Part shown: positions 1-8,913 of the stretch, piece by piece
Numbering within the stretch: position 1 is the stretch's first letter
How the letters are laid out: every line of letters begins with the position of its first letter
NCBI RefSeq assembly: GCF_024169315.1
Contig: NZ_JALJWR010000001.1
Location: forward strand, 2,191,501 to 2,255,500
Origin: Pseudomonas migulae
Lineage (GTDB): Bacteria > Pseudomonadota > Gammaproteobacteria > Pseudomonadales > Pseudomonadaceae
DNA: 64,000 nt
Direction: 5' to 3'
The notes under the pieces: model-generated
Told to the model about the DNA's origin: nothing
The model's input: only the letters and a program-made list of their open reading frames with translations
The model's database searches: none
Position numbers and translations under genes: made by a program

Positions 1-173
1 GTCGTCTGCTCGGCGCCTACATTCTCAGCCCGCCGGTGTTCGCCAGCGATGCACAGCCTGCGAAGGGTTCGCTGGACCGGTTCAGTCATCAGATCGAACA
101 TGAGACGCAGATGGAAAGCGATACGCGGGTGCCGTCGGTGGACAGCCTCGTTGGACAGCGGTCCGAGAGCTGA
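1..173 (+). CDS. Partial CDS, C-terminal end of an unidentified protein
   Basis: An open frame (third frame of the window) enters from the left edge and stops with TGA at 171-173, leaving about 56 residues. The tail reads RLLGAYILSPPVFASD and ends VDSLVGQRSES. The first residues are hydrophobic, the rest polar and charged. I do not recognise the family. It is directly followed by a REP doublet, as expected at the 3' end of a real gene. Function unknown. Confidence 0.5.
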   Translation, partial: RLLGAYILSPPVFASDAQPAKGSLDRFSHQIEHETQMESDTRVPSVDSLVGQRSES

Positions 174-196
174 TCCTGGATTGTCGTCGTCTGACC

Positions 197-294
197 TGGC
201 GCCTTCGCGGGCAAGCCCGCTCCCACATTTGACCGGGTTCTTCCATCAGAAATGCGATCGAATGTGGGAGCGGGCTTGCTCGCGAAGGCGCCGG
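197..294. repeat. REP doublet (REPIN)
   Basis: Two inverted copies of the Pseudomonas REP core face each other: CTTCGCGGGCAAGCCCGCTC on the left and its near-complement in GTGGGAGCGGGCTTGCTCGC on the right. Flanking GGCGCC extends the pairing. It lies in the gap between the partial first gene and yheU. Confidence 0.9.
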
Positions 295-375
295 ACCGGA
301 CAACACATTAGCCTGAAGCTAGCCGCAACCTCCCATTCGCCGTAGCATCGCGCCCATTGTTTAGCCGAGGTGCCT

Positions 376-603
376 ATGCTGATTCCCCACGACCAACTTG
401 AAGTCGACACCCTGACCCGCCTGATCGAGGATTTCGTGACCCGTGACGGCACCGACAACGGCGATGACACGCCGCTGGAAACCCGCGTATTACGGGTTCG
501 CCAGGCGTTGACCAAGGGCCAGGCGCTGATTGTCTTCGATCCGGAAAGCGAGCAGTGCCAGTTGATGCTCAAACACGACGTGCCCAAGCACCTGTTTGAC
601 TGA
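376..603 (+). CDS. yheU: YheU family protein (UPF0270)
   Basis: This 75-residue acidic cytoplasmic protein begins MLIPHDQL and contains LIEDFVTRDGTD, both typical of the small UPF0270/YheU family (about 70-75 residues), whose biochemical role is not established. The ATG at 376 is preferred over the upstream in-frame GTG at 370, because GAGG at 367-370 lies five bases before the ATG and family members start MLIP. It is convergent with the csrA paralog, with only five bases between the two stop codons. Confidence 0.88.
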   Translation: MLIPHDQLEVDTLTRLIEDFVTRDGTDNGDDTPLETRVLRVRQALTKGQALIVFDPESEQCQLMLKHDVPKHLFD

Positions 604-608
604 CGCCT

Positions 609-794
609 TCAACGTGCCTTGGTTTTTGCCAGTTTGACCTGGATGCGTTCGTAGACCTCGGCCCGGTGCACGTTGACGTTCTGCGGTGCCTCGACACCGA
701 AGCGCACGCTATTCCCGTTGACGGCAACAATGCGCACGGAAATGGTGTCACCGATGGAAATCATTTCACCCACAACGCGGCTGAGTACAAGCAT
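609..794 (-). CDS. csrA: CsrA/RsmA family RNA-binding regulator (third-paralog type)
   Basis: This 61-residue protein has the CsrA fold signature: MLVLSR at the N-terminus, VRFGVEAP in the middle and VHRAEVYERIQ near the end. Residues L4 and R44, which contact GGA motifs in RNA, are present. CsrA proteins bind GGA loops around ribosome binding sites and repress or stabilise mRNAs; in Pseudomonas they are titrated by RsmX/Y/Z RNAs. The sequence differs from the usual RsmA and RsmE (which begin MLILTR), so it is probably the RsmI-type paralog. That sub-assignment is from memory of the family. Confidence 0.9.
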   Translation of the reverse strand: MLVLSRVVGEMISIGDTISVRIVAVNGNSVRFGVEAPQNVNVHRAEVYERIQVKLAKTKAR

Positions 795-938
795 GGCATT
801 CGTCCTTCAGGGTTATCGAACCCTGAAGATGCCCGGTGCACGGCGGGCCTTCAATGCAGCGCGAGCAAAACAGTCCTGCCCTACAACCCTATGCGAACAC
901 CTCTTTAGGAAACGTCCGACAAACCGTGGAAACACGCG

Positions 939-1271
939 TCAGGAAGCCGAAAAACGCGGACCGAACAGGATGACGCTCGCACCGATCACGCACAGCGCCA
1001 CGCCAATCCAGTCCGAACCCAGCGGACGAATTCGTTCGACCACCGCCAGCCACCCAATCGACGCAATGATGTAGATGCCACCGTAGGCGGCATAGGCGCG
1101 CCCGGCGTAGTTCGCCTCGACACGGGTCAACAGCAGTGCGAACAAGGTCAGGCTGAGCAACGCCGGCACGACCCACCAGACGCTTTTTCCCTGGCGCAAC
1201 CACATCCAGAAGGCGAAGCAGCCGGCGATTTCAAACAGGGCGGCGAGAAAAAACCACAGGTAATTGAGCAT
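939..1271 (-). CDS. YnfA/UPF0060 family small membrane protein
   Basis: This 110-residue protein has four predicted transmembrane segments (about residues 3-22, 30-48, 60-78 and 86-104). Motifs such as [11 protein letters not shown] and YAAYGGIYI are typical of the YnfA family, which resembles small multidrug resistance exporters. Transport function is not established for this member. The start at 1271 gives MLNYLWFF, the usual N-terminus; the longer open frame would add 21 non-homologous residues. It lies between the csrA paralog and an SDR gene on the same strand. Confidence 0.88.
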   Translation of the reverse strand: MLNYLWFFLAALFEIAGCFAFWMWLRQGKSVWWVVPALLSLTLFALLLTRVEANYAGRAYAAYGGIYIIASIGWLAVVERIRPLGSDWIGVALCVIGASVILFGPRFSAS

Positions 1272-1336
1272 GCAAAGTGTCTCGCGAGGATGACCGATGG
1301 CGGCCACCCTAGCGATCACGTTGCCAGCGGGCAAGT

Positions 1337-2152
1337 TCAGCCTGCGGTCTGTTTGGCCTTGGCGCGCATTTTATCGGCCATGACCGTCATTTCATCGTAG
1401 AGCAGTTGCGGATTCTTCTGCTTGAGCGCCCACGCCATGCGGCCCTGTTCGTGGGGCAGGATCATGAATTCACCGGCGACCACGTGCTGATAGATGTAGT
1501 CGGCAATGTCGGTCGCGGTGATCGGCGAGCTTTCCAACAGTTTGCCGACCTGGGCTTTCATGGCCGGCGTCGGGCCGCGGAAGGAGTCCAGCAGGTTGGT
1601 CTGGAAGAACGAAGGGCACACCACGTGCACGCCGATTTCCTGCTGCGCGAGTTCGATCAGCAGGCTTTCCGACAATGCCACCACGCCGGCCTTGGCCACG
1701 TTGTAGTTGCTCATGGCCGGGCCTTGCATCAACGCGGCCATCGACGCGATGTTGATGATCTTGCCTTTGCTTTTTTCCAGCAGCGGCAGGAACGCCTTGC
1801 AGCCTTTGACCACGCCCATCAGGTTAATCGCGATCTGCCAGTCCCAGTCTTCCAGGGACAGTTCGCTGAAGAACCCGCCCGAGGCGACGCCGGCGTTGTT
1901 GACGATGACATCGATGCCACCGAGTTTCACTTCACAGGCCTGGGCGAAAGCGGTGAGCTGACTGTAATCACGCACGTCGCAGCGCTGGATAAAACCGTCG
2001 CCGCCGGCCTCGCGAACCAGCTTCAGGGTTTCCTGCAGACCAGGCTCGCTGACATCCGACAAGGCCAGTTGCCAGCCTTCACGCGCCCAGCGCAGCGCGA
2101 TTTCGCGACCCAGGCCCGAGCCCGCGCCAGTGATCATCATGCGATTTTGCAT
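1337..2152 (-). CDS. SDR family oxidoreductase
   Basis: This 271-residue classical short-chain dehydrogenase has the cofactor glycine motif GAGSGLG (residues 9-15), NNAG (85-88), the active-site Ser137, and Tyr150/Lys154 in YNVAK. It probably uses NAD(P)H on an unknown alcohol or ketone substrate in the cytoplasm. The start at 2152 places the Rossmann motif at the usual distance from the N-terminus and has AAGG upstream; the open frame extends 32 residues further without support. The neighbours give no pathway clue. Confidence 0.88.
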   Translation of the reverse strand: MQNRMMITGAGSGLGREIALRWAREGWQLALSDVSEPGLQETLKLVREAGGDGFIQRCDVRDYSQLTAFAQACEVKLGGIDVIVNNAGVASGGFFSELSLEDWDWQIAINLMGVVKGCKAFLPLLEKSKGKIINIASMAALMQGPAMSNYNVAKAGVVALSESLLIELAQQEIGVHVVCPSFFQTNLLDSFRGPTPAMKAQVGKLLESSPITATDIADYIYQHVVAGEFMILPHEQGRMAWALKQKNPQLLYDEMTVMADKMRAKAKQTAG

Positions 2153-2324
2153 AGCAAACAGCCTTGTTGTTCCGGGGAAGATGCGTCGAGTGTAGCGAAG
2201 GACACCGCCCAACCCACGCTCCATCAGATTGCTGAATGGCCTGAGCAAACCGCGCCAGCGGGCGGATCAACTAAACCCTCTAAAAAGAAATAAGCCTGTC
2301 TTCGAAAAACATTAAAAAAACTTG

Positions 2325-2352
2325 GAATTTTCTTTCAATCGCGAGAGTCGGA
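2325..2352 (+). promoter_or_regulatory. Possible AlgU (sigma-22/RpoE-type) promoter for the DUF3309 gene
   Basis: GAATTT (2325-2330), 17 bases, then TCGGA (2348-2352) resembles the AlgU consensus GAACTT-N16/17-TCTGA, with one mismatch in each element. The predicted transcript would start near 2358 and give a leader of about 80 bases before the ATG at 2437. Sequence match only. Confidence 0.35.
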
Positions 2353-2436
2353 CTTTGTAAGCAGCTTGGTTTTTTGCAGTCCAGCTGAACGTTAAACGCC
2401 AGGTAATTCCAGAACACTTCCAACAAGGAAATAGAC

Positions 2437-2589
2437 ATGGGCACAATTTTAATCATTATCCTGATCCTCCTGCTGGTAGGCGGCCTGCCGGTCTTTCCAC
2501 ACTCCAGAAGTTGGGGTTATGGCCCGTCGGGTATCATCGGCGTGGTGTTGGTGGTGCTGTTGATCCTGCTGTTACTCGGCAAGATATAA
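2437..2589 (+). CDS. DUF3309 family small membrane peptide
   Basis: This 50-residue protein begins MGTILIIILILLLVGGLPVF, has a central SRSWGYGPSG loop, and ends in a second hydrophobic helix (GVVLVVLLILLLLGKI). Two transmembrane helices around a polar glycine/tyrosine loop is the DUF3309 layout. The role is unknown. AAGGA at 2425-2429 precedes the ATG. A strong bidirectional terminator follows 14 bases after the stop. The gene is monocistronic. Confidence 0.85.
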   Translation: MGTILIIILILLLVGGLPVFPHSRSWGYGPSGIIGVVLVVLLILLLLGKI

Positions 2590-2602
2590 AGAGTTAACAG
2601 GC

Positions 2603-2636
2603 AAAAAAAAGAGGCCCTTCAAGGGCCTCTTTTTTA
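2603..2636. terminator. Bidirectional Rho-independent terminator
   Basis: The stem GAGGCCCTT/AAGGGCCTC is flanked by an A run on the left and a T run on the right. It can end both the DUF3309 transcript (+) and the sulfatase transcript (-). Confidence 0.92.
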
Positions 2637-2649
2637 TTGCGCCGAAAAC

Positions 2650-4743
2650 TTAGTCCGGCTTGCCGTCAACCACACCGGCGGTGTTGTCGATCAGGCTTTT
2701 GGTCGCCGTCTGGATGAACGACTCGAGTTTCTGCTTGAGCGCCGCTTCGTCAGCCGATGCCGGGATCACTTCACCTTTCGGGGTAGCGCCCAGTTCGTAT
2801 TGATACAGCTTCGGCGGCATCTCTTTGGGCAGTACCAACACGCGGTCTGCGGTCAGCAACGCTACGGTCTGATCACTACCCGACGGTTTGATCACGCCGA
2901 AACCCTTGTCGCCTTCCGGCAGGTTCAGCAAGTCACGGCCCCAGCACTGGTGGATCACGTCGCCACCGATACGGCCCATGATGGTCGGCACGATGTCGAT
3001 CTGGGTGCCCACGGTGTGGTCGACCTGGCCGAACTTGTCCTGCACGCCCGGCCCGATCAGCAACATCGGTACGTTGAAACGGCCTAGGTCCATTTCCGTG
3101 ATCTGCTGTTCATTGCCGAAACCGTGGTCACCGACGACCACGAACAGGGTTTCCTTGAAGTAAGGCTCCTTGCGCGCCTTCTCGAAGAACTGACCCAGTG
3201 CCCAGTCGGAGTAACGCATGGCGGTCAAATGTTCGTTGAGGCTGCCACGGTCGGTCACGCGCTCGACCGGCAACGGTGTCGGCAAAGCGTATGGCGTGTG
3301 GTTGGACAGGGTTTGCAGCAAGGCATAGAACGGTTTTTTGTCCTTGCCGTCGCGGGCCTTCAACTCTTCCAGGCCACGGTTGAACATGTCCTGGTCGGAC
3401 ACGCCCCAGGTCGGGTCGGAGAACACCGGGTTAACGAAGTCGTTACGCCCGATGAAATTGGTCATGCCCTGGTTACTGAAGAAGCCCGACTGGTTGTCCC
3501 AGGCGAAGTCGCCGTTGTAGACATACACATCGTCGTAGTCACGGGCGCTGAGCAATTGCGGCAGGCCAGACAGCTTGTGGCTGCCTTCCGGCGTTTGCAT
3601 CAGGTATTCGAAACCCGGCAGGTTCGGGAAGCAAGCCATGGTGGCGAACATGCCCTGATGGGTATGCGTGCCGTTGGAGAAGAAGCGGTCGAACAACAGG
3701 CCTTCTTTCGACAGCTTGTCGAAGTATGGCGTGACGTTGCCCGGACGCCCCAGCGCGCCCACCGAGTGACCGGCGAAGCTTTCCATCAGGATCACGACGA
3801 CGTTCTTGATCGGCAGGGTTTTGTCGGCATTCGGGGTGTAGTTGCGGCGAACGGCGGCCGTTTCAGGGTCGACCAGTTTGTCGCTGGGTGTCAGCAACAT
3901 GTCACGCACGGTCTGCTGGGCCAGGGGCTGTTCCAGTGTGGCTTTCCAGATGTTGTCGCGTTCTTCGGACATCCGGCTCTTGGCTGCCGCGATCAGCGAC
4001 AGGGTACCGTTGAGGCCCAACTGGTTGGCGAAGTTCGAGTCGGTGGTGTAGACATCACCCCAACGCAGTGGCGGACCTTGGCGCAGGGTGCCGCGAGCCG
4101 CGACTACGCAGACCAGCAAACACACCACGAACACGGCGATGCGCGCGTACCACGGGGCGATCTGGCGAGTGCCGATGCTGCCGCCGCTGAACGGACCGCG
4201 AGGACGGGTTGCACGATCGGCGCCCTTGAACGCCAGGGTCAGGATCAAGGTGCCCACGGCCCAGGCCAGCAGGTAGCGAACCACCGGGAAACCGTACCAG
4301 AGCATGCTCATCACGGTTTTCGGGTCTTCTTTCACATACTGGAAGACCAGGCCGTTGAGGCGTTGGTGGAATTCGCGGTAGAAGTCCATCTCCATCAGGC
4401 CGAGGAACAACGCGATGCTCGAAGCGATGGTCAGCCAGAAACGGAAGAACCCGCGAGCAGCCATGGCACGGGCGCTGAATAGGGCCAACAACAGCGGAAT
4501 GCTGAGGTAGACCACCAGGCGCAGGTCGAAACGCAGACCGTTGGCGAACGCTTCGAAAAAGGTCGACGCCGGGGTGTCGAGGATCATCTCGCGGTTGTAG
4601 ACCAGCAGCGCCACGCGCAGCAGGCTGAACATGACCATCATGACCAGGGCACACAGTAGCGTGTAGGCCAGATGCGATTTGACGGTCGGTTGCAGCAGGC
4701 GACTGGAAGATCGCTGCTGACTCAGGGCGTCCGGGATTGCCAT
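2650..4743 (-). CDS. LTA synthase family membrane sulfatase (phosphoglycerol-transferase type)
   Basis: This 697-residue protein has five predicted N-terminal membrane helices (about 25-48, 71-92, 100-118, 150-172, 201-217) and a large periplasmic alkaline-phosphatase/sulfatase domain. Visible metal and catalytic features are Glu321 in LMESFAGHS, the nucleophile region NGTHTHQG (Thr359/Thr361), and GDHG at 538-541. Family members include LtaS and OpgB, which transfer phosphoglycerol or phosphoethanolamine to surface polymers or glucans. Gram-negative bacteria lack lipoteichoic acid, so the acceptor here is more likely a periplasmic glucan or lipid. It is monocistronic and ends at the shared terminator at 2603-2636. 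Confidence 0.88.
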   Translation of the reverse strand: MAIPDALSQQRSSSRLLQPTVKSHLAYTLLCALVMMVMFSLLRVALLVYNREMILDTPASTFFEAFANGLRFDLRLVVYLSIPLLLALFSARAMAARGFFRFWLTIASSIALFLGLMEMDFYREFHQRLNGLVFQYVKEDPKTVMSMLWYGFPVVRYLLAWAVGTLILTLAFKGADRATRPRGPFSGGSIGTRQIAPWYARIAVFVVCLLVCVVAARGTLRQGPPLRWGDVYTTDSNFANQLGLNGTLSLIAAAKSRMSEERDNIWKATLEQPLAQQTVRDMLLTPSDKLVDPETAAVRRNYTPNADKTLPIKNVVVILMESFAGHSVGALGRPGNVTPYFDKLSKEGLLFDRFFSNGTHTHQGMFATMACFPNLPGFEYLMQTPEGSHKLSGLPQLLSARDYDDVYVYNGDFAWDNQSGFFSNQGMTNFIGRNDFVNPVFSDPTWGVSDQDMFNRGLEELKARDGKDKKPFYALLQTLSNHTPYALPTPLPVERVTDRGSLNEHLTAMRYSDWALGQFFEKARKEPYFKETLFVVVGDHGFGNEQQITEMDLGRFNVPMLLIGPGVQDKFGQVDHTVGTQIDIVPTIMGRIGGDVIHQCWGRDLLNLPEGDKGFGVIKPSGSDQTVALLTADRVLVLPKEMPPKLYQYELGATPKGEVIPASADEAALKQKLESFIQTATKSLIDNTAGVVDGKPD

Positions 4744-5000
4744 GTCGTTTTAGGACCCATTGGAAGTTGAAGTTTCAAAAATACAGCTGCGCCCTGCCCT
4801 CTGTTGGCCAGTTCTCGGCCCCGGGGTTTGCGCGGTGCGCAAATGTTGCACGATCAATCGCGGCATTGCCATTGATTACTGACCTGCACGGCTGGCGCGG
4901 GCGAATTGTCTTGGAGGCTTTGTGAAAATTTCGTGCAACGCATATTCGGAAACATAAAAAAGATCAGCGAGTAGCTGTATTTGGAGATGTTTTCTATCGT

Positions 5001-5766
5001 GGGCATATCCGTTTTTTAGTGATGGCTGATATTGGTTCCGCCCTTACGGCGGGTTACTTGGAAAAGCGCCAAGTAACCAAGCGCTTTTGCCCCTTTCGTT
5101 CGGTGCCTCGCTAAGGCTCGGCATGCCCTCCTTCCGGTCCTGCTCCGTGGGCCCGCCGCCATCGGCCATCCATGGCCGGGGGCGGCTAACCCGGCATCCA
5201 TGCCGGGTTGCCCACTGCGCAGAACCTCCACTCGGCCTCTCGAGGGGGCGACTACCGCCAATGCAACCGAGGCGGCCTACCGGCCGGCCTGGCTCTTTGA
5301 TGGTACGCATTCCCCTGTGGGAGCTGGCTTGCCAGCGATGGACGTTAACGATGACGCGTGCAGTCTGAATGAACGCGGTGTCTGGGCGTTCATCGCTGGC
5401 AAGCCAGCTCCCACAGGGATTGTGGTGGTCATGACATGGGTGTTCACCGCCGATGATCCTGACGAACTTCAGGCCGGCTATCAGGCCGCCTCGCCTTGGT
5501 TTTTGATCTTGATCTGCCCCGTCGGAAGGCCGAGCGCAGGTTCTGCGCAGTGGGCAACCCGGCATGGATGCCGGGTTAGCCGCCCCCGGCCATGGATGGC
5601 CGATGGCGGCGGGCCCACGGAGCAGGACCGGAGCGAGGGAATGGCGAGCCCAGGCGAGCCACCGTACGTCAGGGGCGCTGGGCGCTTGGTTACTTGGCGC
5701 TTTTCCAAGTGACCCGCTGTAAGAGCGGAACCAACATCAGCCATCACCAAAAAAACGGATATGCCC
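5001..5766. repeat. Large imperfect inverted repeat (arms about 250 bp)
   Basis: The gene-free stretch 4744-5785 holds two inverted arms, 5001-5250 and 5516-5766. Both begin at GGGCATATCCG and run through the GATGGCTGAT block, CTTGGAAAAGCGCCAAGTAA, GGTCCTGCTCCGTGGGCCCG and GGCTAACCCGGCATCCATGC to GCCCACTGCGCAGAACCT. They are nearly identical except for a divergent stretch near 5083-5135. Between them sits a REP doublet. The open frames across this block are by-products of its base composition and have no ribosome binding site. I see no transposase and no gene. Confidence 0.85.
5313..5418. repeat. REP doublet at the centre of the large inverted repeat
   Basis: CCCTGTGGGAGCTGGCTTGC at 5313 and its inverted copy ending at 5418 form a second, different REP type (GCTGGCTTGCCAGCGATG) nested inside the inverted repeat, about 50 bases apart. 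Confidence 0.85.
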
Positions 5767-5785
5767 ACCAACCCCAACGAAACAA

Positions 5786-6391
5786 TTACTTCTCAGCCCG
5801 CTCCTTCAACGCCTTCAAAGTATTAAACGGCGCATCAACCACAAACTTGTTGGCCACCATCGAAGGAATGCTCCCACCCGGCTCAGTGTGAACCTGATAA
5901 GTCACTTCAATCTGGTCACCCTTGGGCACCAACTTCCAGAACCCCTCAACCTTGGTAACCCGCACGAACCCTTTCTCTTCGGGAATGTACTTCGGCACAC
6001 CTTCGAGCTTACGGGTCAGACTGCCATCGGCACCTTCAGTGGTGGTGATATGCAGCACCGAATCACGCGCAGTCACCGGCCATGGCGTATTGAACTGAGT
6101 GTAAGTCCAGCTCTGGTCGCCTTCATGCTTGAGCAGCTTCTGCATTTTGCACTCATGAATCCAGGTGCAGGCGCCCGCCACGTCTTCCTGGAGTGCGCGC
6201 AGTTTGGCCATGGTGGTTTTCATCAGGGTAACGCCCTGATAAGCCTTGTAGTCAGAACCGGCCACCTCACTCAAGGACACCTTGATGCCGTCTTCATTCT
6301 TGGCCACCTTCCAGTCTTCGGCCTGTGCGGCGGAAGTCGCCAACACCACCGTCAAACCACACAACACAGCCATACGATGCAGCGAACCCAT
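5786..6391 (-). CDS. START domain-containing exported protein
   Basis: This 201-residue protein has a clear signal peptide (MGSLHRMAVLCGLTVVLATS, then AAQA before EDWKV). The mature part matches the bacterial START/SRPBCC lipid-binding fold seen in many pseudomonads: WTYTQFNTPWPVTARDSV, GFWKLVPKGDQIEVTYQVHT and a terminal amphipathic helix. It is probably a periplasmic binder of a hydrophobic ligand, not identified. The start at 6391 follows AAGGAATAAG; the longer open frame puts a non-signal stretch before the signal peptide. It lies 41 bases after the YkgJ gene and may be co-transcribed with it. Confidence 0.85.
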   Translation of the reverse strand: MGSLHRMAVLCGLTVVLATSAAQAEDWKVAKNEDGIKVSLSEVAGSDYKAYQGVTLMKTTMAKLRALQEDVAGACTWIHECKMQKLLKHEGDQSWTYTQFNTPWPVTARDSVLHITTTEGADGSLTRKLEGVPKYIPEEKGFVRVTKVEGFWKLVPKGDQIEVTYQVHTEPGGSIPSMVANKFVVDAPFNTLKALKERAEK

Positions 6392-6432
6392 AGTCTTATT
6401 CCTTGTTGTTGAAGTTCCGTTCGTAGAACACA

Positions 6433-6687
6433 TCACGCAGCCGTCATTTGCTCCCACCAGCCCAGCAGCCTGATCGCTTCGTCACTGCTGCTTCCGCAGA
6501 CTTCGACGTCAGCTTCGAACGCCGAACACACGGCAGGACGTTCCGGTTGGCCGAAAATATTGCACAGGTTTTCGACAGAGAGTTGTACGCAACGTTCTCC
6601 GGCGGCTTTGCCATTGGGCATGCCGGGAATCGGTGAACTGATGGAAGGGGCAATGCAACAGGCGCCACAGCCTTCACGGCATTTCAT
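6433..6687 (-). CDS. YkgJ family cysteine-cluster protein
   Basis: This 84-residue protein begins MKCREGCGACC, the CxxxCxxCC cluster characteristic of the YkgJ/YcgN group, with further cysteines at ERC, NLC and AVC. The pattern implies metal (zinc or iron-sulfur) binding. The function is not established. It precedes the START-domain gene on the same strand. Confidence 0.85.
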   Translation of the reverse strand: MKCREGCGACCIAPSISSPIPGMPNGKAAGERCVQLSVENLCNIFGQPERPAVCSAFEADVEVCGSSSDEAIRLLGWWEQMTAA

Positions 6688-6852
6688 GACGACGAGCTCC
6701 TCGCGAAGGGCGATGTGTTAAAGGACGGGGCACAGAGTAACCGCTAAAACAGTTGTTTTAAATTACCGAAGACCGGGTTTTTACGCTCAAACGAACGTGA
6801 CTGACCAGTCTCCGACAAAGCGTCTGGCGAACGGGTCACAGAGGGGAAGAAA

Positions 6853-7326
6853 TTATCGCTTGAACTCAAATTCCAGCGCGGCGCCTTCAACGTCACGGCG
6901 CTCTTCGTTGCGCAATTGCAACTTCATTTCGTTGCTGATCAGTCGCCCGTTGAGCTGAAAGGGAGAGCTGCCGGCCTTTTCGCCGAACATTTGCGGCAAC
7001 ACGGCATCGTGCCGGGGCAAGGGAACTGTGCCGACCGGCTTTAACTCTTCGGCCATCTCCTCGGGCAGACTCAAATCCAGGTCCACCGGAGGCAGTTGGG
7101 TTTTCACGACCTCGCTGGCAGGTTTTGACTTGGAGGCAATGGGCGGACGCTTTTTCGCCTTGGCCACGTTCTTTTTGGCCGGTGCGGCTTTCTTGACCGG
7201 TGCGGCTTTTTTCGAAGCCGTGCTCGTCGCGGGTTTTTCCGGAACGGAAGCCGCCATGACGCTTTCCGCTGGGAAGGTCATCAACAGGCAGATCGACAGC
7301 CAGAAGGCGGAAAAAATCGGTTTCAT
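6853..7326 (-). CDS. Hypothetical exported Lys/Ala/Pro-rich protein
   Basis: This 157-residue protein has a signal peptide ending near VMAAS, followed by a low-complexity basic stretch (about residues 35-68) of K, A and P repeats, then an acidic conserved-looking C-terminal part (VDLDLSLPEEMAEELKPVG and a final GAALEFEFKR). Such proteins are sometimes mislabelled translation initiation factor 2 because of the Lys/Ala repeats. I see no IF2 domain. The likely location is the periplasm; function unknown. Confidence 0.7.
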   Translation of the reverse strand: MKPIFSAFWLSICLLMTFPAESVMAASVPEKPATSTASKKAAPVKKAAPAKKNVAKAKKRPPIASKSKPASEVVKTQLPPVDLDLSLPEEMAEELKPVGTVPLPRHDAVLPQMFGEKAGSSPFQLNGRLISNEMKLQLRNEERRDVEGAALEFEFKR

Positions 7327-7422
7327 GGACCCAACGGAGCTAACGGCACTATCGGCGGTGGCATATGCTCGCTTGTTGGACGCGACATGACAAGCTCGGG
7401 CAGGAATTACCCGCCCGCCCCC

Positions 7423-8862
7423 TCAAAAGCCGCCGGCCATCTCCTGGCAAAGTTGCGTGGCGAGCATTCCCAGGGTCATCAGCGCACGCTCGGCTTCGCG
7501 GTTCCAGGGCGTACCGCAGTTGAGCCGGATGCAGTGATTGAACTGCTCGGTGTTACTGAAAATCAGCCCCGGCGCAATGCTGATGCCTTGCTGCAACGCC
7601 CGTACGTGCAGTTCTTGCGTGTTGACCCGGCCAGGCAGGCTCACCCACAGAATGAAACCGCCGGTCGGCCGCGTCATTTGCGTGCCTTCCGGGAAATACT
7701 GCTGAACCGCGAGCTGGAAAGCGCTGAGGTTCTTGCGGTACTCCTGACGGATGTAGCGCAGATGCCGGTCGTAACCGCCATTTTCCAGATACGCCGCAAT
7801 GCCCATCTGCGTGACACTGCAGGCGGAATGCGTGCTGAAGGTCTGCAGGCGCTGGATTTCCTGCTGGTATTTGCCCGCGATCATCCAGCCGATCCGCACG
7901 CCCGGTGACAGGGTCTTGGAGAAGCTTGAGCAATAGATCACCCGATCCAGCCGGTCGTAGGCCTTGAGCGATTTGGTGCGGCCCTGCTCGAACATCAGTT
8001 CGCCGTAGATATCGTCCTCGACCACTTGAATATCGAAATCCGAGGCCAGGCGCAGCAGTTGTTTCTGCCGCTCTTCGGGCATGGTGCCCCCCAGCGGATT
8101 GCTCAGGCGCGTGGTCAGCACCAGAGCCTTGATCGACCATTGGTTGGCCGCCAGTTGCAGGGCTTCAAGGCTCATGCCGGTGGCCGGATCGCTGGGGATC
8201 TCGATGACTTTGAGGCCCAGCAGGTCGGCCAGTTGCAACAAACCGTAATAGGTCGGCGACTCGGCGGCGATCAGATCGCCCGGCCGGGTCAGCACGCGCA
8301 GGGACATCTGCAAGGCATCGACACAGCCGTGAGTGATCACCACTTCGGACGGATCGACCACTACGCCGGCGTCGCGCATACGAATGGCCACCTGGCGGCG
8401 CAGCGGCTCGAAACCGGGGCTGAACATGTAGCTGAAGGCGCGCGGGCTATGGAATCGGGTGACCTTGGCCAATTGCTGATGCAGCGCACGTACCGGCAGG
8501 TAATCGACGCTCGGCACCGCCGCGCCCAAGGGGAACACGCCCTCGCGGCGGGACTCGACTAATACTTGCTGAATGATGCTGCTGCGGGTGACCAGACCAG
8601 GGCGCTCGACCCGGGCGATGTCCGGCGTCGGTGCCGTCAGCGCAGGCGTCTGGTGCACGTAATAACCCGACTGCGGACGGGCACGGATCAGCCCCTGATC
8701 CTCGAGGTTGGCGTAAGCCTGCAACACCGTGGCATGACTGACGTTGAGCTGCGAGCTCATCTTGCGCACCGAAGGCACGCGCTCCCCCGGTTGATAGACA
8801 CCACGACGGATGTCTTCGGCCAGTTGTTGAGCAATACGTTGGTAGAGCAGGAGATTGGTCAT
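7423..8862 (-). CDS. MocR-type transcriptional regulator (GntR HTH plus aminotransferase domain)
   Basis: This 479-residue protein joins an N-terminal winged helix (residues 1-72; VSHATVLQAYANLEDQGLI) to a fold-type I aminotransferase domain. The pyridoxal phosphate lysine is Lys316 in SSFSKTLSPG, and the cofactor aspartate is in VVEDDIYGE (281-288). MocR regulators sense PLP or amino compounds and control vitamin B6, taurine, GABA or similar genes. The target is not apparent, because no divergent gene lies beside it. The upstream region has a cluster of ACTGT/ACAGT repeats that may be its own operator. Confidence 0.92.
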   Translation of the reverse strand: MTNLLLYQRIAQQLAEDIRRGVYQPGERVPSVRKMSSQLNVSHATVLQAYANLEDQGLIRARPQSGYYVHQTPALTAPTPDIARVERPGLVTRSSIIQQVLVESRREGVFPLGAAVPSVDYLPVRALHQQLAKVTRFHSPRAFSYMFSPGFEPLRRQVAIRMRDAGVVVDPSEVVITHGCVDALQMSLRVLTRPGDLIAAESPTYYGLLQLADLLGLKVIEIPSDPATGMSLEALQLAANQWSIKALVLTTRLSNPLGGTMPEERQKQLLRLASDFDIQVVEDDIYGELMFEQGRTKSLKAYDRLDRVIYCSSFSKTLSPGVRIGWMIAGKYQQEIQRLQTFSTHSACSVTQMGIAAYLENGGYDRHLRYIRQEYRKNLSAFQLAVQQYFPEGTQMTRPTGGFILWVSLPGRVNTQELHVRALQQGISIAPGLIFSNTEQFNHCIRLNCGTPWNREAERALMTLGMLATQLCQEMAGGF

Positions 8863-8913
8863 GACGCAGCACTCGATTTCACGGGCATTTTATTCTTGTG
8901 TGAAACAATACCG

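Noticed and set aside
3124..4482. 452-residue plus-strand frame
   Set aside because: Opposite the LTA-synthase-like gene; no recognisable motif.
5044..5712. Overlapping open frames of 170-173 residues in the inverted repeat
   Set aside because: Both are mirror images of the same repeat, have no ribosome binding site, and are products of the palindromic DNA.
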